64,000 nucleotides of DNA, from positions 1 to 64,000 of the forward strand of contig JAOVVO010000353.1 in NCBI GenBank assembly GCA_028564675.1. Reading direction: 5' to 3'. Below the pieces are notes generated by a model. The model did no database searches, was not told the origin of the DNA, and was given only the letters and a program-made list of their open reading frames with translations. The translations under genes and the position numbers were made by a program. Shown here piece after piece: positions 11,024 to 22,964 of this stretch. This DNA is from Onchocerca lupi (lineage: Eukaryota; Nematoda; Chromadorea; Rhabditida; Onchocercidae). Position 1 is the stretch's first letter. Each line of letters begins with the position of its first letter.

Positions 11024-14000
11024 AAATGCAAGTAATAGTCTTTTATAAAGCTACTTCAAAACTTTCATAAATCTGATGAACTTCGCGTTCTTTAGAACAG
11101 GATGCTGAATCAGTATCCAAAAAGAACAGAGAACAATTACGGTTATTCAACAAGAAAAATTTTCGTTTGTGGTCAAATAGACCTATGGATCTGGTTCATT
11201 ATTTTTATAAAGATTTAAAATTTGGTTTCCTGAAATCGTCAATACGCTTTATTTATTTGATACTGAGTACAAAAAAATTCATTTTAAAAGTAATGAAGAT
11301 CATTTCATTTTAATTAAGAATTTCCTATTGCAGCTAAATAATTTGTGAGCTGGCAATAGCAAGAGGTAATTGAATTTTCCAAAATAGGGCAACTGGAAAG
11401 AAAATGAACAATTAACATGTAATAAGACGGAGTAAGCGATTCAGAAGATAGCATTGCTAGGATAAATACCGTAGTGCAGAAGTAAACAAGTACTTATTAA
11501 ATGATAAATAAAAGCATATAAGCGAACAAATAAGCAAATGAAATGAAGACTATATAGTAGTCACCAAAGAAGTTAGTATCATAGATTTTATTATAAATAC
11601 AATTTCGTCAAAAACGAAACCAACAAAAAACAATAAATTTGGTAACAAAGATAATAGCATTCATTTCGTTAGTTAAAATAACGAAATTTATTCGGTCAAC
11701 AAAACCTCTTCTTATCTTCTTTATGATTTTAAATAAGGAACAATGATTTCATGCAAATGCCCAATTGTCAGATATTTGCAGGTTTTAGACTGGTTAAAAA
11801 TAGTGCTCTCAATCATCTTGATGCAAACAGAGAACAAATTAGGTCTAAATTGCCGAAAATTACACCCATTAGTTGAATTTTATCGCTTCCATCAAAGTTC
11901 CAGTTTAGTTTTGCTTGCAATAAATGAAGATTGATAATAAGGCTGCAATTCAAAAAAGAAAGAAGCAAGGCTCAAGAACTGGATATTACAAGTTCCTGAT
12001 GAGCATAGATGCTGATAGAATTCATTCTTGAAGAGAAAACATCGAGATTACCACAATATAAAAGAGGAAAATAAGATGAACATAAATGCTCTGACGGTCA
12101 TTTATGTCGATGCTAATAAAATCTACTGGTAATAAATGAACTTTGTGGCTTTAGAAAATTCCATCCCAATGCGATGAAAAGATTTTACAAAATTTAATTG
12201 GTAATCACAACTTTGTAAACAGCAGGATTTTAACCAACTAAAGGCAGTTGGAATGACGGTAAATCTTATTTGAAGCAATTTTAACAAGACAAATTTGAGA
12301 AAACTTGAAGGTTAATGCATTCTGCTTTAACGTTTTTAGTCTTATAATTTTTTCACTTTAATTGAATTCGCTTAGAAAGACCATTCCGCAGTGGAAATTT
12401 ACGGAAGAGATGACGAGGATAACAAATCCATCCATGGAGAGAGAGCACAAGCCGTTCTCATTTTCAGCTATTCCGTTGGGATTGTTTTGAGCCTGTTGCA
12501 GAACTTGGAGAGGGATATGTATTCAAGAATACAGCATTAATTTCGACAAACGGAGTTATAAAAATTGGTAGTTGTAAAAGGTCGGGAAGCTTTTGCTTGG
12601 GAAGATGAAGGTGAGTAGAGATGAACGGTAGGTGAAGCTATTTTAGTGACTGAATTGAAGTGAAATAAATGCCTGTGTGAGAGGCAGGAAGGAACAGGGA
12701 GCTATAACAAGTGCAGGAATAAGTTCGGTCTCCCGTGCTCCTCGCATATGCCTCTTCTTCGTCCAACCAGAAAGTCTGGCAGAAGGATGCATTTCTGGAT
12801 TTCATTCGATTCATCCCTGTGCACTCACTACCCACGCATCCACACAGGCAAACAATCTATTTTCAACTAGTTTCCGGATTTCCACGTCCATAATTTAACT
12901 GATTTCTAAGTCTGATTTTTTTTAACTGATTTCTCTGTAAATCATGATCTTCAGAATGTTAGATGGTGCAGAAATCTGAATTTTGAGATAAGTCAGCTAT
13001 CGTAGCATTCTTTGAACTATGCGATATTTAAACAATGAATCACTGCATGACGAAAATTGTGCAATGCGAATTATGATAGAATGGCAATTAGTTAACTCAT
13101 TTCTTGCTTCAGTAGCATTTCAGGCAGACTGTAACTTCGACTTTTAACTTTGAAATTAAGTTGACCATATTAAGATTTTTTTCAGAGCTTTTGGATTCGA
13201 AGAGATGAACGAACTTCCATTATCTCAAACTAAATTTATAAACTCCTTGTTAGTTAGAAATATCAGCGTGTACAGGAAACAGTTGTAATCTGTTAAAAGA
13301 ATTCCTTTCTCATGAAAGAGTTTTTTTGACAGATTATAATTATTTTCAGAAAACAAATCAGAAAAGCAACATCATCCGTAAATTACCCGAAAAAAACTGG
13401 AACCGTTACTTCATTGATGATTTATTTGCAGCATTTTCGTCAAGCTTTCAACTGCAAAAGTAGTAAGAATTTGCTTTCTTTCAGAGTTAACTAAGTCATG
13501 TGAAATGTGACTCACAGATGGAAGCAGAGATCTATATACTCCAAAATAAAAAAATAAAACAAATACTATTCGTGCATAGATTGTCTCATAAAAATATATC
13601 AACATACACATTCACGCCATAAAAAACATGCGCCACTCTCCAGGAAATTCTTTAAACTGCTTCATCTAGCTGACTTATGACTACGCTTTTCGTTTTATTA
13701 TATCCAAATAAGGCATGCATTCACTAACATGCAAGAATTTCCATGCCAGAGGGAAAACTTTGTGCCAGTATTTTGAAATGAAAAACATATTGAATGATGC
13801 TGTATTTTGAAAAACTAATTATAAACAATAAATACTGTGATAAAGTAACCGTCCGATATCCAACTCGACTTGCCATCTTAATTATGTTGCCAGGAAATCT
13901 AAGGGCTTCTGAGATACATTATGCTGTGGAACATTGCCATTTCAGATTTAATGAGGCTATGCTCCACCATAAACTTACTCGAGAGAAATACCAAATGTTT

Positions 14001-15130
14001 GCATTTATTTTCAGGGAAAATAAATCATAACCATTTAATATGAGTAGCTTCCTAAACACGAGGCGGGAGCATTCACAAAAATTAAGGACAACTTTCATGA
14101 AATAATTCACTGGCTATCTCTTCTAAAATCCCTACACCATTGAACCCATAGCACAAATTTTTTGAAAGATTCAACCTTCTTTCATTTATTTATTTAATTA
14201 ATTGTCCACGAAAGTACCATAAAAATTACGATATAGACATCAACACTACCTTGCAATCAGAAATGCTTGAAAACTGAGAAAGATAGAAGCAACTTTAATT
14301 ACTCAAAGATAATGAAGATGGTTCACTTAAAATTTCATTGGAAATAGGTGGGAGAGGAATGAAAGAAGAAAAACAGACCCAGGCATAGAGGAAATTTAAG
14401 ATCCTACGAAAAACAAAGCCATAAAAATTTACATATCCCCTCATTTTAATAAGTCAATTGCGAGTAGGTATAAATGCTAGAAAAGAAGTAAACGAAGTTA
14501 AAATTGCTTATGAATTTTAAGAAAGGATGCTGATGCTGCTTTTTAACTGCCAACAAATGTTTTGCACTTTTTTCCTTTCATACCTGGAAAAGAAGAAATT
14601 TCTACCATAAATGAAATACCAATTTCAAATGTATCATTCCCTTTTTTTCTCTTTTTATGAATAAGCAATATGAACGTCCGAATAAAAAGTTCAATAAAGA
14701 ATGATATGTATGAAAGCAATGCACGTTCGACACTGTAAGAATTTTTTTTTCTTCTATAACTATAGTGATTTTTTTCTTATATAACCATAGTGACCACAGT
14801 GATGGTCACATTACAGAAGAGGGATCACTAATATACAAAAATTAAAACTACTATAAGTAGTGCTACCGAACTGCGCAAAGAGACAACTAAATAAAAAAAA
14901 AAAAAATAAAGCAAAATTTAGTGCAAGACTGACACTAATTCTTTGTATTTGAAATTTTATGAACAAAATGGAACACTTTTGAAAATTCATCAGAAATATT
15001 TCATTATATCAGGAATGAAAAACGACTAAGGCACCATCATTAGAACATACGATATGCAAATTATATGCACCATCGATAATGCTTTTCATATTATACACAT
15101 CTCTATTATAAATGATTTCAGTCTCATGTT
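11024..15130. other. Intergenic, upstream of the small heat-shock gene
   Basis: About 4.1 kb between the 5' end of the heat-shock gene and the 3' end of Phafin. It contains a less AT-rich, coding-like patch at 12374-12611, a palindromic heat-shock-element-like site at 12519-12532 and a GTGACC/GGTCAC hairpin at 14790-14809. No confident gene. Confidence 0.55.
12519..12532. promoter_or_regulatory. Palindromic heat-shock-element-like site
   Basis: GTATTCAAGAATAC is a perfect 14-bp palindrome whose core TTCAAGAA fits the TTCnnGAA pairing bound by HSF. It lies about 1.5 kb upstream of the small heat-shock gene start. Only two pentamer units are present where strong elements usually have three. 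Confidence 0.3.
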
Positions 15131-17550
15131 TTAAGAAGGATGTCCATTTTTTTTCTCTTCACCGCATCCAATTTTGCTGTAGAAAGTGGGCTGAAAGATT
15201 ATGAAGCTTGAGTGAAGATCTAAAATTATGCTAGGTAAAAGAAAATTCTGAGATTTCCAAAATTTTGTATCTGAGACTCAACAAGAACCATCAAAATTTT
15301 GTCATCCTACCTGCAGATCGTAAGTAACATTTTTATCCTCATCATCAGAATCACTTGATCCATCGTTTAGCATGCCCGGTCCAGAAGAAACTGCATTTGA
15401 ATGTCCAGAATCCTTCGAAACAAATTTCGCGAAACACTTAATTGAACATATAATAAGACAAAATAATTCTGACAAAAAAAAAAAAAAAAAGAAAAAGAAA
15501 ACTAACACTGTCACAAACGCGAACAGGCCTTTTGCTCACAGGAATACGATAACTGTGTGAGGAGCAAGTACCACATACGACACTGCCACAAGCACGACAG
15601 TGATGCTGAAAAGTTATTAATAATGAATTCCTTAAATGTTAATTTGCTAAGAATTCGTCTACTTCTTTATCCTACATCTTCCTCAAGTCGGCAATCTATT
15701 TTCAAATTTTTGATAATTTTTAATTCGCCAGCCATTCATTACTAAAAACATTTCTTTTACTATAATATTTGATTAAGCATAAGTCTCAAATCGCAACATT
15801 GAAAATGCAAAAACAGAAATTTTGAAGAATAAGGATGAAAGATCTTTCCTACCATAGTCAACTATAAGAGAATTGATATTCGAAAGCCTTGAAATGCATA
15901 CGCACGCAATCCAAACTAAAAGGTCAAATCAAAAGATATGCTATCTCCTATTTGCTAGTAGTAGGAGCATTCTTATTTTGCAGTAAATGTCCTAATAAAT
16001 GACAATATCACTTTTTTCTTTTTAGAACAGATAATCTTAAAAAATATAACAATCTTGAACAAAGATGCTACTACATTGAAATTGGATTAGTGAGGGCACA
16101 CCCTGCGTTGTATCACGGAGAACTGGGTCCTCTGACAAGCCATGCACTTAGCTGCATCACCATCAGGCACCCAAACTGCTGCATGCTCAGTTGCGGGTTT
16201 TTTTCCACCTAGACATTTTAATATTTGATAATATATTACGATTAGTTTTGATAATATGTTCCAATGTCCATTAGAAAAAAATAAAACGTGATACGAACTG
16301 TACCAATGCTTACTAAACAAAAATCTTTTTTTCAAATCAATTAAGTCGCATAAATGAAATGAGAGGAAATATTAAAGAATATGCTACCTCTGGTTAGAAT
16401 ATCGTGTACGCAACGTTCAATGTGTAAAATCCATTCCCTCTTCTCTGTACTTGTTGCTGCGAAAACAACGAACGACTTTAATCTTGTTTTAATAAGCCAA
16501 CCATTCTTCATATCTTAAAAGAAAAATCTACTAAAAACCATTCCATACACAATAGCCACTTCTTAATTTTGGAAAATAATGTTCGAATCTCTGAAATGTA
16601 TGATTGTCATCGTTCCTTTTATATCTGAATTAATAAGTTATTAATACAAGAACCTCTCCCAATCAAGTGCTTAGATGAAGCACTTATTTCAGCATATAAG
16701 AAAAGAAGAATTCATATTACCGCCTCCATCTTCAAGATCTTGCAACTGCACTTCTTCTAGTGGAATCACATGCTGCTTGTTGTAACGTTTTTTTGAAATT
16801 AAAATATTACCATAGACCAAAATATCGTTGAAAAGGAAAAACTGGCGCGGCTTAGGTTTCTTCCTGAAAACAATTATAATTGGCGATTTTCAACTAGAAA
16901 TAAAATTTACTGTAACTTCCCGAGACTATACTTACCTACACATTTTCACCAGTACTCCTTCACCAACTAAAACTCGTCCATATGCTGTTAACTGTTGGCC
17001 GGTACTTCCGAAACAAGCTTCAACGTTTAAAATACGGCGTGTGTTTACTTCACTATTTACTGCAAAATAAGGTACTGATTTTTAACTCAGTAGACAGTAA
17101 ATGTATAGAATTCAGAGGATTTTCAATTGTATATACTAAATCTTTTAGTTAAAAAGATGACAGAGATCAGATGATTTTTTTTTTTAGTTCTAATTAAGCT
17201 GAACTTTAGTTATATACGGTTGAAAGTCACTCTTAGTATACTTCAAATCATTCTAAATAAACGGCCTGAACTCATTTAAGGACTTGAATAGCCAAGTTTA
17301 AAACTGCTATTTTACCAACTAAAGCAGACAATCTTTTTTTGTTTAAGATGCTCCCACGTATTCGAACAACATTTTCAATCTTAATCAAATATTAATTAGA
17401 ACAAAATTCTTCTCTTTCAAACTAATAATATTAATCCTTTCTCTTTCGCTTCCATTTGTACCAGATTTTTTCTGAGAAGTAACCGAAAGAAATATGAAGC
17501 ACTGACATTCAAATACGAAGATATATGGACAAACCTAAGCGATCGACCAT
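15131..17550 (-). CDS. PLEKHF: Phafin (PLEKHF-type PH + FYVE protein), 8 exons, 266 aa
   Basis: Phosphoinositide-binding endosome/lysosome adaptor of the Phafin family. Exons: 17550-17535, 17059-16936, 16863-16721, 16513-16388, 16208-16102, 15605-15507, 15436-15311, 15190-15131; total 801 nt, every junction in phase. The start reads MVDRLVNSEVNTRRI, like vertebrate PLEKHF2. The PH domain spans about residues 30-135 (GRVLVGEGVLVKMCRKKPKP, RQFFLFNDILVYGN, NGWLIKT, AATSTEKREWILHIERCV). The FYVE domain (about 145-210) has the WVPD motif at 149-152, RRHHCR at 171-176, and all eight zinc ligands, C158, C161, C175, C178, C183, C186, C203 and C206. The tail is acidic (SSDSDDEDK), as in vertebrate Phafins, and ends after PTFYSKIGCGEEKK. 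Two acceptors end in AAG (before 16513 and 15436). The gene is divergent from COPB2. Very secure call. Confidence 0.95.
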
Positions 17551-18730
17551 TGACTGCTTCTTCAACTACGTCACCACTATATGATTCAAACCTGAAATGC
17601 CTTCAAAACATACTATAAAAATTTTTCTGAGTTAACAAAGGTGATCGAAGAAGCAACCGAAAAGAGCCTTTGAGATGAGTCGATAACCAGAAAAAATACT
17701 CGAAATAGAACTAATTCTATCTGAAATCAGTCAACCAAACATCTACTTCGCATAATAATATTCTTCCTAACCAGCATTGTATTCTCCATCAATAATTCCA
17801 CACTTCATTAGAATCACGCAACCCATGTCACTGTCAAACAAGCAACCGCGGGGACAGGGGACCTGATTCAACAGCACTGCCAACGGTTTCCATTTACTGT
17901 CCTGTCTGTCTCGAAATTTATTGTGCACTCTTCTTACAAAACTCATTCCCTTCTCTCTTTCTATAATCTATCCTTGCATACATGTACTTCATATGTTAAC
18001 AAGTAATTGGCAACTCGCTTTTGAACCCGTCAGGGTCCAAACATTTTGCGTCATTGCTTCGCTCTCAACTTATTTCTACCCGTTGTCGTCTGTGATTCGT
18101 TTAACAGTTTCTCGGTCATTCAGTGGTGACGTTGTCTCTTCTTTCTTGCTGTTATCGTAGCAATATGTTGAACGCAATGTACATCGTATCCTTATAGTTT
18201 TCTTTTAAATCTTATTATCCCCTCTTTTGCTGCTATTCCTGACCCCTGACCCTGTGTGTCACACATTCATCAATGCCATTGAGCCATACTATGCTTCGTC
18301 TTATAATCAAAAGTGGACAGTGCCGGCATTTGGGAAACCGAATTTCGCTCTTCAAATTCTCTCGAAGGAACGTGAGACGAATTGACTGAACCGCAACGTT
18401 GTTCATTTTAGTACATTTACATGTCATTTTGACTTTCATGTTTCGTCTCTAGTAGAGATGAGGGGTACTTTGGACTGTATGATGGAGAGTTAGATGGAAT
18501 TTTAAGTCACGTTTCCAGAATCCTCATTATAACTAAATTTCTTTTTCGTTTCTCAGATGAAGTACTCTGCAAATTTGATAATTCGTTGATTTTCTCTTTT
18601 TATTAAAACAGCTAGTAGACATCTATATTTCTTACAATGTCCATGAGGTTCACACTGGATATAAACGTGCATAATATATAAGAATTATTTCAATCTAACA
18701 AATACATAATCAGTTATAATTTCCTGGAGC
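17551..18730. promoter_or_regulatory. Divergent promoter region of Phafin and COPB2
   Basis: 1.18 kb between two start codons on opposite strands, so it must carry both promoters. Parts are less AT-rich than neighbouring DNA (for example near 17840-17900 and 18020-18300). No TATA box or initiator can be assigned with confidence. A CAG at 18711-18713, 17 nt before the COPB2 ATG, is a possible trans-splice acceptor. Confidence 0.5.
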
Positions 18731-21700
18731 ATGCCTCTACGACTGGATGTAAAAAAGAAATTGTTGGCCAGATCAGATCGCGTCAAATGTGTTGATTTAC
18801 ATCCAGCCGAAACATGGATGCTTGTAGCTCTTTACAACGGCAACATTCATGTATGGAATTACGAAAATCAACAGCTTGTCAAGTCTTTCGAGGTTTATGT
18901 TTTTAATAATTTCCGAAATCTTCGGATCTGGAGAAGTAAATTAGTATTTAATTTCATGAATCAGAGTCAGCGTTTCAAAATTCATAAATTGTGTGATTTA
19001 ATTTGATTTTTTTTTGACCTTTATAATTCCCATTTTCCTTGGAGAAGTGGATCTTAATACTTTGTACCATTCTTCTTTCACCAATAAAGTTTATTGATCA
19101 GGTCTGCGAATTACCAGTGCGATGCGCAAAATTTATTCCGCGCAAAAATTGGATAATAACAGGATCAGATGATATGCATGTTCGTGTTTTTAATTACAAT
19201 ACCCTGGAACGAGTGCATCAGTTTGAAGCACATTCCGATTATTTACGCTCAGTTGCTGTACATCCATCGCAACCTTTCGTTCTTACTTCGAGTGATGATA
19301 TGCTCATCAAACTTTGGGATTGGGATAATAAATGGAGTGTGAAGCAAACTTTCGAAGGTTATTTTCTGGATTTCTTCTCTTTTTGTCCAAAGATGCAAAA
19401 TTTTATTTACAGTTTTCTATTTCTTTCCTGACATTTAACTCAATTTATCTGTTCTCATAACTTTATTTCAGGTCATACTCATTATGTAATGCAGTTGGTT
19501 ATCAATCCAAAAGACAACAATACATTTGCAACTGCCTCACTTGATAAAACGGTGAAAGTTTGGCAGTTTGGTAGCTCTACAGCAAATTTCACTTTGGAAG
19601 GTCATGAAAAAGGAGTGAATTGTGTGGATTATTATCATGGTGGTGATAGACCATATCTGATTTCGGGGGCAGATGATCGCTTCGTTAAAATATGGGATTA
19701 CCAAAATAAAACATGTGTTGCTACTCTGGATGGACATGCACAGAATGTATCAGCTGTTTGTTTCCATCCTGAGTTACCAGTTATTATCACTGGTTCAGAA
19801 GACTCGACAGTTAGGCTGTGGCATGCCAGTACATATAGGTACGTTACGATATCCACTGTACTACTCTACATCATGTTATAAATTACTGGTGAGTCAAAAT
19901 TAGCTGTTATTTTATGTACTTATAGGTTGGAAACGACTCTCAATTATGGCCTTGAACGTGTCTGGTGCATTTATGCCTTACGAGGTTCAAATACTATTGC
20001 GATTGGCTATGATGAAGGTTCGGTAACAGTTAAATTGGGTAGGGAAGAACCAGCTGTTAGTATGGATTCAACTGGAAAGATTTTATGGGCCAAGCATTCC
20101 GAAATGCAACAAGCTAATTTGAAAACACTTGATGCCACTATATTGGAACAATTACAAGGTTGCTTATTATTTATCATTCTACTCAGAAGTTCGTACTTCT
20201 CAGTTAAATTTATTTGAAAAAATTATTTTATTGAAATGCACTCTCCCGCTATTGATCCAGCTGCCTCTATTGGTTTTCTTCAATTTTCTGCCTTTACCAC
20301 CCGTCGTTCTCAGTTGAGTCTCAAATCCTATTGATCCTCGGAAATTTATTCACTCATTGTAACTGCTATTCAGCAGTTTATCTCAGCTCATCATTTATCT
20401 TTCATCTCCTATCATATGTTTTAGACCTGATTTCTTCTGAATTCTATTTTTTTTTTTTTTTTTTTTTACTCTCTGTTTTTATTACAGATGGTGAGCGCAT
20501 TTCACTGTCGATAAAAGATGTAGGTTCATGCGAAATATACCCTCAAACGTTGGCTCATAATTCTAACGGACGTTACGTAGTTGCTTGTGGTGATGGTGAA
20601 TACATTGTTTACACTGCGATGGCTTTGCGTAACAAGGTACTTCAAAGAATGTTTTTCATATTTGGTATAAATTCATTTCACAAAAGATTCCAAATTACCG
20701 ACAGCTTAACCACGGTTTAAAATGGTGGGCATTGACTAAAAAGCTCATGTTAACAGTTAAATTCGTGACCATCACTTTTTGAGTAATCTTAGGAACTAAA
20801 TTGTCAAGATTTGTGTGTTTAAGTTTCTGTCATACGTAACGAAGCCATCTTGTTAGTATAAGAAAGTTTTCGAATATTCCAGGCTTTTGGATCTGCTTTA
20901 GAATTTGTATGGAGTACCGATCCTTCAGAATATGCAGTCCGTGAATCAGCATCGAGTATTAAGATTTTCAAAAATTTCAAGGTTTGTTTCACTTTCAAAT
21001 GCATGGTGGTGTTTATATGCTTTTATTTTTAAATAGAAAACATTCAACCATTCTAGTAAGCTATTCTAATAAGTATTTATGATGTACAGGAAGTACGCAC
21101 GTTACGCCCTGATGTGATCATGGAAGGCATAGAAGGTGGACCACTCGTTGCTGCTCGTTCTCTTAATGCCTTATGCTTTTATGATTGGGATTCAGGATCT
21201 TTGATTCGTCGAATAGAAATATCAGCCAAGCATGTTTATTGGTCTGACAATGCTGAAATGGTACATTTAAAATAGCTTATTTTAAATGGTTTTTGGAATC
21301 TAACGAGTTTTTCTTTTTCTTTTAATCATTGTAAAAAGAATGATATTGAATTTATTTTATCCGGGCAAGTGTAACATATTATAGGTTGCAATTGCTAGTG
21401 ACGATACATTTTATATATTGAAATATAATAAGGAAGCGGTAGAAAATGTAGCAGCGGCTGATATAGATGGCATCGAGGATGCTTTCGACGTCATCGGTAT
21501 GCAGATCTTTGTAAGAAACAACCCACATTCTTGTTCTGTTCTATTCATTACATTATTTTCAAACGTATATAGTTTGATGAGAAATTGGTTTTTGAAACTG
21601 CTTCTCATGTCACATTTTCTATGCTATAGTGTGTCCATTGAAGGTTTTGAACTCACAATAGACATTTAACATAGGAATTACGAGAAAATGAAATTGATAT

Positions 21701-22929
21701 AAGTCAGGCAGATACTTTTGCTGCTCACAGAATTCATCTTCTGAAACAGATGTTTAACTAACAGAATTGTTAATCGCACTTTTTTCGTCCTTCCAGGTGA
21801 AGTACAGGAAAGTATCAAGACAGCAGTATGGGTTGGTGACTGCTTTATATTTACGACTGACTTAAACCGGCTGAACTATTATGTCGGCGGAGAAATAGTT
21901 ACTATTGCGCATATGGATCGTCCTCTTTATCTAGTGAGTTGGAAACTTTCACTTAATGATCAACATAACAAGTCAAAAAGGAGCCAAAGTGACACTTTTT
22001 CTCTTTGAGGTGTAGCTCGATTCAGTTTTCTGGCAAGTTTAAAAGAAAAATATTTTAATATCACACCTTTTTCTCCTCGTGAAGTTCAAAATATTTTCCA
22101 AATGCAGTATATATTCATTTTTTTCCGACAGTTTTAGCTGGGTTATACACCAAAGGAAAGTAGACTATACTTATGTGATAAAGATCATAACATTGTCTCC
22201 TATCGTTTGCTTTTATCGGTACTCGAATATCAAACTGCAGTTATGCGACGGGATTTTGAGACAGCGAATACCGTAAGACTTCTAAAAATTTAAGACTTGA
22301 AATCTTAAAATCGATATTGGTTTCATATTTATGAAATTTAGAAATTTGATGTTGAATCCTTGATTCTAAGTATTTCAACAGCTGTTGAAGCAGTACCAAA
22401 TTTTGAAGATGTTGCCTGTAATACCGCGCGATCATCGAACTCGTGTAGCGCATTTTCTCGAGAAACAAGGATTCAAGAAGCAAGCTTTGGTAGTTAGTCA
22501 GGATCCAGATCACCGTTTTGAGCTTGCTCTCTCTCTTGGAGACTTAAAATTAGCATATGATCTTGCCGTGACTGCTGATTCGGAGGAAAAGTGGCGGCAA
22601 CTTTCTCAGGCAGCTACACTGCAGAGCGAGCTTATGTTAGCTGGGGAATGTCTTGGCCGTGCCCGTGATTATGGTGGATTATTATTGTTGGCTACATCTG
22701 CCGGATCGGCTACATTAGTATGCGTTTCTCGAATTATCGTTTTCTTTTTAAATGAATAAGTTTCTGTGAGTCGTAATTGGAGTTAGTAGTCTTCCATAAG
22801 ACCGAATCGTTGCAGGTAGCGAAATTATTTTTTATCTTTCATGTTTCTGTACAGCATACCTAGTTGTATAACTCATCTATACGATTTGCATGTTGTTTGA
22901 CGTTAGCTCTCTATTATCGCGTTATAGTA

Positions 22930-22964
<35 letters not shown>

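Noticed and set aside
11077..11105. GAACTTCGCGTTCTTTAGAAC-type sequence as a heat-shock element close to the small heat-shock gene
   Set aside because: The GAA/TTC units are not at the 2-nt spacing HSF requires; only GTTCT/AGAAC symmetry remains.
19537..19737. Minus-strand frame opposite COPB2
   Set aside because: Shadow of the COPB2 WD-repeat exon on the other strand.
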